From Martelella sp. HB161492 (lineage in GTDB: Bacteria; Pseudomonadota; Alphaproteobacteria; Rhizobiales; Rhizobiaceae): a DNA stretch of 64,000 bases. The notes under the pieces are model-generated. The model was not told the origin of the DNA and made no database searches. It saw only the letters and a list, made by a program, of their open reading frames with translations. Both the position numbers and the translations under genes were made by a program. This document shows positions 1-9,119 of this stretch, one piece after another; position 1 is the first letter of the stretch; every line of letters begins with the position of its first letter. The DNA is taken from the NCBI RefSeq assembly GCF_013184775.1, contig NZ_JAATVV010000011.1, positions 1 to 64,000 of the forward strand, read 5' to 3'.

Positions 1-53
1 TAGGGCTGAAGACGAGCCATTTGCTCGTCCGTCAGCCAAAACAAATTACTCAT
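1..53 (-). CDS. IS5-family transposase, N-terminal fragment (runs off the window)
   Basis: Reading the reverse strand from the ATG at 53 gives MSNLFWLTDEQMARLQP and then the window edge. The WLTDEQMARLQP start is typical of IS5-type transposases of alphaproteobacteria, which continue into an insertion-element helix-turn-helix region and a DDE domain. Only 17 codons are visible, so it is unknown whether the gene is intact. A TGA stop precedes the ATG in frame. Confidence 0.6.
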   Translation of the reverse strand, partial: MSNLFWLTDEQMARLQP

Positions 54-116
54 CAGTCAGGCTCCTGCACACCCGTCTGAATCATAGTCGTCAATTCAAA
101 TCAATGGGTCCTGACC
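1..116 (-). mobile_element. End of an IS5-like insertion sequence (cut by the window)
   Basis: The left edge carries the 5' end of a reverse-strand transposase gene followed by about 60 bases of non-coding DNA ending in a GGGTCCTGACC-type terminus and a CTAG tetranucleotide at 117-120. CTAG is a plausible YTAR-type target site for the IS5 family, so the boundary is placed at about 116. The rest of the element lies outside the window, so the second inverted repeat and the target duplication cannot be checked. The family call is from memory of similar rhizobial elements. Confidence 0.55.
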
Positions 117-120
117 CTAG

Positions 121-439
121 GTAGCGACAATTTATAATCAGAAAAGGATCAAGCTATAGCTAGTTCTATAGTTGATTTTGGGGATCTCCTAAAATCCCTT
201 TATCTGATCTAGACCCATTCAAGGTAGTCTCGACAAATGCCGCACCGACGGCACCACGCCGAATGACATGCCGCCTAAGGCGAGAGACCGGTCAGGATTA
301 TCGCTTCTCTTGGAGGTCAATTTGCGCGCCGGTAACAGGTTTTGTTACACACATAGTGCCAACTACGCATCTTGAATGAGGGTGTAGAATTTTAATGAAA
401 TAAAATTAGAAACTTAGCGCACTATGAGTGGCTAGTTTT
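121..439. other. Intergenic stretch between IS end and tRNA-Leu, nothing recognised
   Basis: About 320 bases that look AT-richer than the surroundings, with no convincing reading frame, RNA gene or terminator. The AT-rich block around 150-190 contains short self-complementary stretches (AGCTATAGCTAGTTCTATAG) but no structure I can name. It may be the old insertion-site flank of the IS. Confidence 0.4.
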
Positions 440-524
440 TGGTGCGGTCGAGAAGACTCGAACTTCCACGGGTTGCCCCACAGCGACCTCAACGCTGCGC
501 GTCTACCAATTCCGCCACGACCGC
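440..524 (-). tRNA. tRNA-Leu (GAG anticodon)
   Basis: The reverse strand folds into a type II tRNA with a long variable arm. The acceptor stem is GCGGTCG/CGACCGC, the D-loop region is GGAATTGGTAGACGC, the anticodon stem is CAGCG/CGCTG around the loop TTGAGGT (anticodon GAG), and the T-arm contains GTTCGAGTC. The CCA end is encoded at 442-440. It decodes CUC/CUU leucine codons. Confidence 0.95.
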
Positions 525-721
525 ATCGTGGTAGGTGCCGGTTTGTGCCGGCGCCGCAGCATGTAGCAAAAGCGATGACGCCGCACAAGCGCCTGTGACA
601 GATTTTTTTCATTTATTCCGCAATGCCTGATCCGCCGGTCTCGCAATGGCTCTGGCGCGGGCTGGCGAAGCTTGCCGCAAAGGCCTAAATCTGCGAAGAA
701 ACGGCCAAAAAGGACCATTTC

Positions 722-1459
722 ATGCAAAGACAGGATCTCGAGATTGCCATGCGGGCGGAAGAAGGCTCCGCCGCTGTGCGCTGGTGGATAACCGATAATC
801 CGGTCTCTTATCCGCAAGCTCTGGCCGTGATGGAGCGGGAAGTCGACAGAATCGCCCGTGGCGAAGCTGACGAACTGGTCTGGCTGGTCGAGCATCCACC
901 GCTCTACACGGCTGGCACCAGTGCCAATGCCGGTGATCTTCTGGCCCCGGGCCGATTTCCCGTCTATGAGACCGGCCGCGGCGGTGAATATACCTATCAC
1001 GGCCCCGGACAGCGCGTTGCCTATCTCATGCTTGATCTGAAACGCAGGCGCCGCGATGTCCGCGCTTTCGTTTCGGCGATCGAAGAGGTGATCATCCGCA
1101 CACTTGGCAGCATGAATGTGCGTGGCGAGCGACGCGAGGACAGGGTTGGTGTCTGGGTGCGTCGGCCCGAAAAGCCGCTGCTGCCGGATGGCCAGGTCTG
1201 CGAAGACAAGATTGCCGCAATCGGCATAAGGCTGCGTCACTGGGTCAGCTTTCATGGGCTTTCCATCAATGTCGAGCCGGAACTGGAGCACTTCAGCGGC
1301 ATCGTCCCCTGCGGAATTTCCGGCTATGGTGTCACCAGCCTTGTCGATCTGGGCCTGCCGGTGACCATGGGTGATGTCGATATTGCCCTCAGGGCCGCAT
1401 TTGAAGAGGTTTTCGGCCCGACAATACGATGTCCCGACACCGGTCCGGCCGAGGCCTGA
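722..1459 (+). CDS. lipB: Octanoyltransferase LipB
   Basis: Transfers octanoyl from octanoyl-ACP to the lipoyl domains of 2-oxoacid dehydrogenases and GcvH, the first step of lipoate synthesis. The 245-residue protein has the family signature [12 protein letters not shown] at residues 86-97. It keeps the catalytic Lys163 (in DKIAAIG) and the acyl-carrying Cys197 (in IVPCGIS), with the HGLSINV segment near 178. The ATG at 722 gives the usual family length with a short N-terminal extension. It stands alone after the tRNA; GcvH, one of its substrates, is encoded 9 kb downstream. Confidence 0.96.
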   Translation: MQRQDLEIAMRAEEGSAAVRWWITDNPVSYPQALAVMEREVDRIARGEADELVWLVEHPPLYTAGTSANAGDLLAPGRFPVYETGRGGEYTYHGPGQRVAYLMLDLKRRRRDVRAFVSAIEEVIIRTLGSMNVRGERREDRVGVWVRRPEKPLLPDGQVCEDKIAAIGIRLRHWVSFHGLSINVEPELEHFSGIVPCGISGYGVTSLVDLGLPVTMGDVDIALRAAFEEVFGPTIRCPDTGPAEA

Positions 1460-1545
1460 CCGGACCCGCATAACGCGTTCTCTTCTTGCTGTTGCAATCT
1501 TTCTGTAGTCTTATGGAAAAGCCTAGATTGCGGGAGGAGACCCAT

Positions 1546-2322
1546 ATGGACGGGCAATTCATCTGGTATGAACTCATGACCTCCGACACGGCGGCGGCGG
1601 GCGATTTCTACTGCAAGGTCATCGGCTGGCAGCTGCGCGACAGCGGCATTCCCGGCATGGACTACATGCAGTTTGCCGTTGACGGATTCGAGATGCCGAT
1701 TGGCGGATTGATGGCCTTGTCCCCGGACATGGTTTCGCCCGGCGTGCCGCCGAACTGGAGCGGCTATGTCTATGCTTCCGATGTCGACGCGAAGGCGTCC
1801 GCGTTCGAAACGGCAGGCGGCAAGATTCTCATTCCACCGACCGATATCCCGAAAACCGGTCGATTCGCGGTTCTGGCTGATCCGTTCGGCGCTGTGATCA
1901 ATCTTTTCTGCCCGGTGCCCATGGAGGGGCCGATGCCGGAAGGGCCGAAACCGCCCTCACCCGGTACCTTCGCCTGGCACGAGCTCTATACGGACGATCC
2001 CGATGCAGCGATGGCCTTTTACGCCGAAATGTTCGGCTGGCAGGCCGATGCGCCTTTCGATATGGGGGAGATGGGCAAATATCTGCTGTTTTCAGCCGGT
2101 GGCAGGCAGATCGGCGGGATCATGCGAAAATGGCCGGCCATGCCCATGTCCTTCTGGAACTACTATGTCGTCGTCGATGCAATTGATGCCGCGGTTTTAC
2201 GTGTCACAGACAATGGCGGCACGATCGTCAACGGTCCGCATGAGGTGCCGGGCGGCAGTTTCATCGTGCAATGCAACGATCCGCAGGGCGGATTGTTTTC
2301 GCTCACCGCATCAAAGCGATAG
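1546..2322 (+). CDS. Two-domain VOC (glyoxalase/bleomycin-resistance fold) protein
   Basis: 258 residues made of two vicinal-oxygen-chelate domains. The first runs from GQFIWYELMTSD to about residue 125; the second begins at GTFAWHELYTDD after a Pro-rich linker. Each half repeats the pattern W(Y/H)EL..D...A..FY....GW, so it is an internal duplication. Such proteins include glyoxalases, dioxygenases and resistance proteins, and the substrate here cannot be predicted. The start at 1546 is chosen over an upstream in-frame start because a GGGAGGAG ribosome-binding site lies just before it. The gene is probably monocistronic. Confidence 0.85.
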   Translation: MDGQFIWYELMTSDTAAAGDFYCKVIGWQLRDSGIPGMDYMQFAVDGFEMPIGGLMALSPDMVSPGVPPNWSGYVYASDVDAKASAFETAGGKILIPPTDIPKTGRFAVLADPFGAVINLFCPVPMEGPMPEGPKPPSPGTFAWHELYTDDPDAAMAFYAEMFGWQADAPFDMGEMGKYLLFSAGGRQIGGIMRKWPAMPMSFWNYYVVVDAIDAAVLRVTDNGGTIVNGPHEVPGGSFIVQCNDPQGGLFSLTASKR

Positions 2323-2457
2323 GCCTCGCGCCCCAGAATAACGTGATCGTGTCGATTTCCCGGCCTTGATTGTCGCTGCGGGGCTTGCTGCATGCTTCAC
2401 CTCCGTGGCAAATGTCCCGAGAGGAAACACTTACCTATTGTGAAGGAGAGGTCCACC

Positions 2458-3585
<1,128 letters not shown>

Positions 3586-3592
3586 GGCCTTC

Positions 3593-4057
3593 ATGACCAC
3601 GATCTATGTCGATGCCGATGCCTGTCCGGTGAAGGACGAAGTGATGCGGGTGGCCGAGCGCAACGGGCTGCCGGTCATTCTCGTCGCCAATTCCGGACTT
3701 CGGCCATCGCGTGATCCCATGGTCCGCAACGTCATCGTCGGCGCCTCTTTTGACGCCGCCGATGACTGGATCGCCGAACGTGCCGGTACCGGCGATATCG
3801 TCGTGACTGCCGATGTGCCGCTGGCGGAGCGCTGCGTTCACGCCGGTGCGCTGGTGACCGGGCCGACCGGCCGTATCTTCGATGCCGCCAATATCGGCAT
3901 GGCCCGCGCGATGCGTGATCTCGGGCAGCACTTGCGCGAGACGGGCGAGAGCAAAGGCTATAATGCCGCCTTCTCGGCGCGCGACCGGTCGCAGTTTCTT
4001 CAGACGCTTCACCGCTTGTGCGGTCAGGCGAAAAGCCTGCCCAAGGGCATGGCGTGA
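3593..4057 (+). CDS. YaiI/YqxD family protein (DUF188)
   Basis: A 154-residue cytosolic protein opening with IYVDADACPVKDEV, the hallmark of the DUF188 family, followed by NSGLRPSRDPMV and GDIVVTADVPLAERC. The fold is PIN/NYN nuclease-like with conserved aspartates, but no reaction is established. It starts 8 bases after the dehydrogenase stop (GAGG site, ATG at 3593) and ends 15 bases before fghA, so it sits inside the formaldehyde-detoxification operon. Whether that placement is functional or incidental is unknown. Confidence 0.9.
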   Translation: MTTIYVDADACPVKDEVMRVAERNGLPVILVANSGLRPSRDPMVRNVIVGASFDAADDWIAERAGTGDIVVTADVPLAERCVHAGALVTGPTGRIFDAANIGMARAMRDLGQHLRETGESKGYNAAFSARDRSQFLQTLHRLCGQAKSLPKGMA

Positions 4058-4072
4058 CGTAAAGGAGTTTTC

Positions 4073-4906
4073 ATGAAAATCCTGTCCGAGAGCACCGCCT
4101 TTGGCGGCATGCAGGGTGTCTTCGCCCATGATTCGGAGGTCTGCGGCTGCGAGATGACCTTTGCCGCCTTTATTCCACCGCAGGCGATCAAGGGGCCGCG
4201 TCCGGTTCTGTGGTATCTGTCCGGCCTGACCTGCACCCATGCCAATGTGATGGAAAAGGGCGAATATCGCCGCCTTGCTGCCGAGCACGGACTGATCGTC
4301 ATCTGCCCGGATACCAGCCCGCGCGGCACGGATGTCCCCGATGAACTGACCAACTGGCAGATGGGCAAGGGTGCCGGCTTCTATCTCGATGCCACCGAGA
4401 AGCCCTGGTCCGAAAACTATCGGATGTACAGCTACATCACCGAAGAACTGCCGGCGCTTGTTGCATCAAGCTTCCGCGCGGATATGGATAAGCAGGGCAT
4501 TTTCGGTCATTCCATGGGCGGACATGGCGCGATGACGATTGCGCTGAAGAACCCGGAGCGTTTCAAAAGCTGCTCCGCCTTCGCCCCGATCGTCTCGCCG
4601 TCGACCTCTGACTGGTCGATACCGGCACTGACGAAATATCTCGGCCCCGATCAGGCTCAGTGGCGCAGCTATGACGCCTGTGCGCTGGTGGAAGATGGTG
4701 CGCGTTTTCCCGATTTCCTGATCGATCAGGGCAAGGCCGATGGCTTCCTCGAAAACGGCCTCAAGCCGTGGATGTTCGAGGATGCAATCAAGGGCACGGA
4801 AATTGCGCTGACGCTGCGCATGCACGAGCGCTACGATCACTCATATTATTTCATCTCGACCTTCATGGATGATCATATCCGCTGGCATGCCGACCGCCTG
4901 CTCTGA
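4073..4906 (+). CDS. fghA: S-formylglutathione hydrolase
   Basis: Hydrolyses S-formylglutathione to formate and glutathione, completing the glutathione-dependent formaldehyde pathway begun by frmA. The 277-residue protein is an alpha/beta hydrolase with the nucleophile Ser147 in GHSMGGHGA, the esterase-D motif LSGLTCTHANV near residue 45, and the C-terminal HERYDHSYYF supplying the catalytic His. AAGGAG precedes the ATG at 4073. The three-gene unit frmA-yaiI-fghA ends at a hairpin downstream. Confidence 0.95.
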   Translation: MKILSESTAFGGMQGVFAHDSEVCGCEMTFAAFIPPQAIKGPRPVLWYLSGLTCTHANVMEKGEYRRLAAEHGLIVICPDTSPRGTDVPDELTNWQMGKGAGFYLDATEKPWSENYRMYSYITEELPALVASSFRADMDKQGIFGHSMGGHGAMTIALKNPERFKSCSAFAPIVSPSTSDWSIPALTKYLGPDQAQWRSYDACALVEDGARFPDFLIDQGKADGFLENGLKPWMFEDAIKGTEIALTLRMHERYDHSYYFISTFMDDHIRWHADRLL

Positions 4907-4930
4907 CGATCTGCTTGGCGCCAGACAAAA

Positions 4931-4953
4931 GGCGACGCGGAAATCGCGTCGCC
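4931..4953. terminator. Hairpin between convergent fghA and ATP12 gene
   Basis: A 9-bp perfect inverted repeat, GGCGACGCG with CGCGTCGCC and a 5-base loop, lies in the gap between two convergent genes. There is no long T tract on either side, so it may act as a weak bidirectional terminator. Confidence 0.6.
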
Positions 4954-4985
4954 GTCCTTGAAATCTCAGTTTTCGCGAAACTCTG

Positions 4986-5780
4986 TCAGGGCTGCATGGC
5001 TTTCAGCACCGTATGGGCTGCCACCATGTCGGTATAGCGCAGTTCCCGCCGCTGGTCGGCTTCCGCGTCGTGGCCCCAGTGTTCGATCGTCCAGTCCTCT
5101 TCCAGATGGGCAAGCTCCCAGGCCTGCTCCAGACTGATCTGTTCGCGCGCCACCGCCAGCGCCAGAATTGCCGATCCGGTCAACGTGGTCATCACATGCA
5201 GTGCGGCAAGCGCAAACGGATCTTCATGCCGCTGAAGTTCACGCTTGAATATATCAATGCTTTCAGCGGGTTGCTGCACAAACATCACGCTCTTTGTGAC
5301 TTTGAACGTGGCGGAAAAATCACGCGCCATCCATCCCAGCAGCGGATCCCAGCGATCCTGCTGGCGCTGAACCAGTTCGGCCGGGCTTGAAGCACGATAA
5401 AACAGCAGATCGTTTCCGCAATAAGAGACGATCTCGCCGAGAACCGCAGCGGCATTGTCACTGATACCATCAAGCGTGGTATTGGCCAGTCTGGTCAACG
5501 GCATGGATGCCGGATCGATCACATCAACCTGGTCTTTCCATTCCTGGCAGATGAGTTCCGCCAGAACAGTATTGGGCAGCTTGAGCGCCTGGCCGGCCGG
5601 CGTCTTGACGCCGCGCCCATCCAGTTGAATGGAAAAGTGACCGTCATCGGCCGGAACAAAGCTGACGTCGCTGTAGAAACGCCGCGGCAATTCGGAGCGC
5701 ATCAGCTCCTGAGAGCGCCGAATCGGATCGATTGCGGCCAGTTCCTTTTCGAATTGCTCAGTGTTCAAGTCGTCTCGCAT
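4986..5780 (-). CDS. ATP12 family chaperone for F1-ATPase assembly
   Basis: A 264-residue homologue of mitochondrial ATP12, which binds free F1 alpha subunits during assembly of the ATP synthase core; the family outside mitochondria is largely alphaproteobacterial. Visible family features are RRFYSDVSF near residue 34, LDGRGVKTPAGQ, the MPLTRLANTTLDG segment, and the C-terminal HLEEDWTIEHWGHDAEA block. The ATG at 5780 has GGAGAAG upstream. It overlaps the 3' end of the HAD phosphatase gene by 23 bases, so the two are translationally linked within a reverse-strand run from rluC. Confidence 0.92.
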   Translation of the reverse strand: MRDDLNTEQFEKELAAIDPIRRSQELMRSELPRRFYSDVSFVPADDGHFSIQLDGRGVKTPAGQALKLPNTVLAELICQEWKDQVDVIDPASMPLTRLANTTLDGISDNAAAVLGEIVSYCGNDLLFYRASSPAELVQRQQDRWDPLLGWMARDFSATFKVTKSVMFVQQPAESIDIFKRELQRHEDPFALAALHVMTTLTGSAILALAVAREQISLEQAWELAHLEEDWTIEHWGHDAEADQRRELRYTDMVAAHTVLKAMQP

Positions 5781-6441
5781 GATCTTCTCCGATCAGCTGC
5801 TTCAAGATGTCATTCGGCGATGCCAGTATCCGCTCGGCGCCTGCGGACATCAGTGCATCGGTTTCACCGTAACCCCAGCTCACGCCGAGTGCCCGCGCGC
5901 CAGCTGCCCTCGCCATCTGCATGTCGAAGACGGCATCGCCGATGACGACCGTTTCGGCCGGATCGATCCCGGCGTCCGAACAGCATTCCAGAACCATCGC
6001 CGGATGGGGCTTGGACGGGCAGTCATCAGCCGTGCGCGTTACTAGAAATCTGGCGGACCAATTGTGAACTTCAAGCATGTGATTGAGGCCACGGCGTGAT
6101 TTTCCGGTGACCGCGCCAAGGACAATGTCGTTTTCGCCGAATAATCGTTCCATGACATCGGCTATGCCATCGAACAGGCTTTCCTGCATCGAGGGATCCG
6201 CTCTGACGTCAGAAAACAACGAGCGGTAATGCGCCATCATGGCGCGTGCCTCTTCGTCAATCGCCGGCTTTTCAAGCAGGCCCGCAATTGCCACATCCAG
6301 CGTCAGGCCAACTGTCGAGCGCGTCGCCGCGATATCCGGGGCCTGATAACCGAAGTCCACGAAGGTGCGCCTCATCGTTTCATGAATAATGATAAGGCTG
6401 TCAACCAACGTGCCGTCACAGTCAAAAAGAACCAGTTTCAT
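5758..6441 (-). CDS. HAD-family phosphatase (phosphoglycolate-phosphatase-like), copy 1
   Basis: 227 residues beginning KLVLFDCDGTLVDS, the HAD motif I with nucleophile Asp8 and acid Asp10. Motif II/III positions include AVTGKSRRG and a Lys in CPSKPHPAMV, and motif IV is GDAVFDMQMA. The helical cap region lies between about residues 15 and 80. It is close in sequence to the neighbouring HAD gene at 6531-7181, indicating a tandem duplication. The natural substrate is unknown; gph-like phosphoglycolate or nucleotide phosphatase activity is only a family guess. AGGACGGGA precedes the ATG at 6441. Confidence 0.9.
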   Translation of the reverse strand: MKLVLFDCDGTLVDSLIIIHETMRRTFVDFGYQAPDIAATRSTVGLTLDVAIAGLLEKPAIDEEARAMMAHYRSLFSDVRADPSMQESLFDGIADVMERLFGENDIVLGAVTGKSRRGLNHMLEVHNWSARFLVTRTADDCPSKPHPAMVLECCSDAGIDPAETVVIGDAVFDMQMARAAGARALGVSWGYGETDALMSAGAERILASPNDILKQLIGEDHARRLEH

Positions 6442-6530
6442 TCCCGTCCTGTCGTTGCAGGGGCTGAATTGTCCTGCATATCAACTGCTTGCAATATACC
6501 ACAACATAAAAGAATGGCGAAGTAAAATTA

Positions 6531-7181
6531 CTAGATATAGTTGAGGATGTCCGCCGGGTGACCGACCGTCATATCTGCTCCGGCTGTCTTCAGGGCATCG
6601 ATCGTTCCGTACCCCCAGGCAACGCCGATGGCATCGGCGCCCGCAGCCTTGGCCATCTGCATATCGAAGACAGCATCACCGATGACAAGCGTCTGTGCCG
6701 GGCTGAAATCGAGTTCTGCGCAGCATTCCAGAACCATGGCCGGATTGGGCTTGGAGGGGCAGTCATCGGCCGTGCGGGAGACGCGGAAATGTTCGGAGAA
6801 ACCGTAGAGGCTCAGTATGTGATTGAGCCCGCGCCGGGAATTGCCGGTCACGGCGCCGATGATCACGTCATCGCGTTGCGCCAATGCGCCGACAAGCTCT
6901 GAAATGCCTGGGAAAAGCTGTTCGGTCATGGCCGGGTCGGCATGAACTTCGGCAAAGAGCGACTTGAAATGCAGCCGCATCGCCATCGCCTCGTCGTCCA
7001 CGCTCGTGCGTCCGAGCAGCCGCGCAAAGCTGACATCCAGCGACAGACCGACGACCGACTTGACATCATCAAGGCTCGGCGCGGGATGGTTGAAGGCAAG
7101 GAATGTACGGCGAAAGGTTTCATGGATCCGCTTGACACTATCGACAAGCGTTCCGTCACAATCAAATAATACGAGCTTCAT
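6531..7181 (-). CDS. HAD-family phosphatase (phosphoglycolate-phosphatase-like), copy 2
   Basis: 216 residues beginning with the same KLVLFDCDGTLVDS motif as its downstream neighbour and sharing AVTGNSRRGLNH, CPSKPNPAMVLECC and GDAVFDMQMAKAAG. A longer in-frame reading exists upstream, but it is antisense-type sequence of the rluC gene; the ATG at 7181 gives the standard HAD N-terminus and abuts the rluC stop (1-base gap). The two HAD copies are separated by an AT-rich 89-base gap that may hold a promoter for copy 1. Substrate unknown. Confidence 0.9.
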   Translation of the reverse strand: MKLVLFDCDGTLVDSVKRIHETFRRTFLAFNHPAPSLDDVKSVVGLSLDVSFARLLGRTSVDDEAMAMRLHFKSLFAEVHADPAMTEQLFPGISELVGALAQRDDVIIGAVTGNSRRGLNHILSLYGFSEHFRVSRTADDCPSKPNPAMVLECCAELDFSPAQTLVIGDAVFDMQMAKAAGADAIGVAWGYGTIDALKTAGADMTVGHPADILNYI

Positions 7182-7182
7182 T

Positions 7183-8172
7183 CTAGTCCTTGTCGAGATC
7201 ATCCCGGTTGGCATCGAAGCCGAGCAGGTTCCAGCTCTGCACCATATGCGGCGGCAAGGGTGCGGTGATGCGCAGCCGGCCGCCATCGGGATGGGGTATG
7301 TCGATATGGCGGGCATGCAGGTGGAGACGCTTCTGCATGCCGCCGGGGAAATCCCAGTTGGGATCATCGTCGAAATATTTCGGGTCGCCAATGATCGGGT
7401 GACCGATGTGGAGCGCATGAACGCGCAACTGGTGTGTGCGTCCGGTGTAGGGCTCCATTTCCAGCCAGGCCAGGCGGTTTGCCGCCGTCTCGACCACCCG
7501 GTAATAGGATACGGCGTGGTCGGCGCCATCATCGCCATGTCTGGCGATGCGCATGCGGTCGCCATCCGGCGTCTGCTCCTTGGCAAGCCAGGTGGAGATC
7601 TTGTCTTCGCTTTTCCGTGGCACGCCCTTCACCAGCGACCAGTAGGTCTTCTTGGTGGTCCGTGCGCGGAAGGCTTCGGTGAGCTTCTGGGCAGCACCTC
7701 TGGTGCGCGCAATCACCAGGACACCCGAGGTGTCCCGGTCAAGGCGGTGGACCAGGCGCGGCTTCTCGCCCTTCTTGCTGGTCCAGGCTTCCAGCATCTT
7801 GTCGATGTGGCGCACCACGCCCGACCCGCCCTGCACCGCAAGGCCGGCCGGTTTGTTGAGCACGAAAAGCCGGTCATCTTCATGCAGCAGCATGCGGGCC
7901 AGAAGCTCCGCATCGGGCGAATGTTTCAGTGCCTTGGAGGCAATCGGTCCGCTGGCCTTGTGATCGATGCCCATCGGCGGCACGCGCACCATCTGCCCCG
8001 GCTGTATGCGGGTATCCGTCTTGACCCGGCCGCCATCGACGCGAACCTGTCCGGACCTGAGGAGTTTTTGCAGCGCACCAAAACCAAGGCCGGGATAGTG
8101 GATCTTGAACCAGCGGTCGAGGCGCATGCCTGCCTCGTCGTGGTCAACCTTGATATGTTCGATACCCGCCAT
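7183..8172 (-). CDS. rluC: RluA-family 23S rRNA pseudouridine synthase (RluC-like)
   Basis: Isomerises specific uridines in 23S rRNA to pseudouridine. The 329-residue protein has an N-terminal S4 RNA-binding domain (about residues 15-75, including MRLDRWFKIHYPGLGFGALQKL) and the catalytic domain with HRLDRDTSG, where the Asp after Arg is the catalytic residue. GRTHQLRVH and HLHARHIDIPHP follow. The S4 domain and length fit RluC rather than RluA; the exact target positions are inferred. The ATG at 8172 is 11 bases after an AGGA. First gene of a reverse-strand run with two HAD genes and ATP12. Confidence 0.9.
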   Translation of the reverse strand: MAGIEHIKVDHDEAGMRLDRWFKIHYPGLGFGALQKLLRSGQVRVDGGRVKTDTRIQPGQMVRVPPMGIDHKASGPIASKALKHSPDAELLARMLLHEDDRLFVLNKPAGLAVQGGSGVVRHIDKMLEAWTSKKGEKPRLVHRLDRDTSGVLVIARTRGAAQKLTEAFRARTTKKTYWSLVKGVPRKSEDKISTWLAKEQTPDGDRMRIARHGDDGADHAVSYYRVVETAANRLAWLEMEPYTGRTHQLRVHALHIGHPIIGDPKYFDDDPNWDFPGGMQKRLHLHARHIDIPHPDGGRLRITAPLPPHMVQSWNLLGFDANRDDLDKD

Positions 8173-8282
8173 TGGAATTGTCGTCCTTCAGAAACACGGC
8201 CACTGCGGGCTCCATTCACAATGGTGACCCGAGTCATGAATGACATGCTCTATCGCATATTCGCATTCATTGAAACGGGGCC

Positions 8283-8672
8283 TCAGAAGGCGGCGCGTCC
8301 GATCATCAGCCCGGCAAAGGCAGCGACAAGGCCGAGAGCCACGCTGGCAGCAACGTAGAGCGCGGCCGTAGCATAGTCGCCGCGTTCAACCATGGTCATC
8401 GTATCGAGCGAAAAGGACGAAAAGGTGGTGAAGCCGCCAAGCACGCCGGTGACGAGGAAGACACGCATATCCGCTGACTGGTTGAGCAGCCGCGCGACAA
8501 CCTCGACCAGAAGGCCGATCATCAGCGAGCCAACAATATTGACGATAAAGGTTCCCCAGGGAAAGTTGGGTCCGGCCAGCCGAATGGCGGCGATACCAAC
8601 GAAGTACCGTCCAGCCGCACCAATCCCCCCGCCAAGCGCCGCAAGAACGGCATGCGCAAATGTCTGAGACAA
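8283..8672 (-). CDS. crcB: Fluoride channel/exporter CrcB (Fluc)
   Basis: A small four-helix inner-membrane protein that relieves cytoplasmic fluoride, acting as a dual-topology dimer. Motifs are GGGIGAAGRY at the N-terminus, GTFIVNIVGSLMIG with the conserved Asn, and GVLGGFTTFSSFSLDT with the phenylalanine track. The TTG at 8672 is chosen because it has AGGA 7 bases upstream and gives 129 residues, the family length; ATG codons at 8711 and 8717 would add a 13-15 residue tail with no ribosome-binding site. No fluoride riboswitch fold was recognised upstream. It is divergent from the gcv operon. Confidence 0.88.
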   Translation of the reverse strand: MSQTFAHAVLAALGGGIGAAGRYFVGIAAIRLAGPNFPWGTFIVNIVGSLMIGLLVEVVARLLNQSADMRVFLVTGVLGGFTTFSSFSLDTMTMVERGDYATAALYVAASVALGLVAAFAGLMIGRAAF

Positions 8673-8843
8673 TTCTGTTTCCTGAATGTCGTTCCAATTT
8701 TCCTGCAACATTCGCATGCCGCCGCGCACACGGCAAGAGGCGCGTGCGGTTCGCAGCGCGCCGGCCTGCCCTTCCCGGTTTGCCCGGCTGTGGGAAACAG
8801 GCACGCAGCGACGCGAATTTCGCATCTATGGGGCATGAGGCTC

Positions 8844-8871
8844 TTGCAAATCTTTCCATCTGGCTGATAAT
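8844..8871 (+). promoter_or_regulatory. Probable promoter of the gcv riboswitch-operon
   Basis: TTGCAA at 8844-8849 and GATAAT at 8866-8871 are separated by 16 bases and place a start point near 8878, about 10 bases before the riboswitch begins. Seen in the sequence only. Confidence 0.5.
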
Positions 8872-8887
8872 CGGCTGCAACATCGTG

Positions 8888-9040
8888 TTGGGAGAATCCG
8901 CGGGAATTTTCGCGGTGCCGAAGGAGCAACTGCCCCGGAAACTCTCAGGCCAAAGGACCATCGCGGTGGCTAGACTCTGGAGACAAGGCGGGAAACCGCT
9001 GGCCGAAGGGATAATATTCTCAGGCGAACAGGACAGAGGG
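8888..9040 (+). promoter_or_regulatory. Tandem glycine riboswitch upstream of gcvT
   Basis: Two consecutive glycine aptamers. The first contains the conserved core CCGAAGGAGCAACTGCCCCG, then GGAAACTCTCAGGCCAAAGGACC. The second begins CTCTGGAGA (8975 on), contains CCGAAGGGATAA and TTCTCAGGCGAACAGGACAGAG, and closes on the CTCTG/CAGAG stem. The linker is short, as is usual for cooperative tandem aptamers. Downstream, GGCTCAT at 9041-9047 can pair with ATGAGCC at 9082-9088, a candidate part of the expression platform. Glycine normally turns gcv expression on. Confidence 0.93.
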
Positions 9041-9119
9041 GGCTCATTCGCGCGGCACGTCTTCAATCGTTGCCCAACCCCATGAGCCAGCGCCTGACCC
9101 GCGCTATCCGGAGGCATTT

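Noticed and set aside
503-1471. Reverse open frame of about 320 codons opposite lipB
   Set aside because: It runs into the tRNA-Leu gene and has no family similarity; it is a shadow of lipB.
6531-7586. Longer start for the second HAD gene
   Set aside because: The upstream part is an out-of-frame reading of the rluC gene; the ATG at 7181 gives the exact HAD N-terminus.
8684-8825. Upstream extension of crcB and possible fluoride riboswitch
   Set aside because: The extension is not family-like, and I could not find the fluoride aptamer core. The TTG at 8672 with AGGA gives the correct length.
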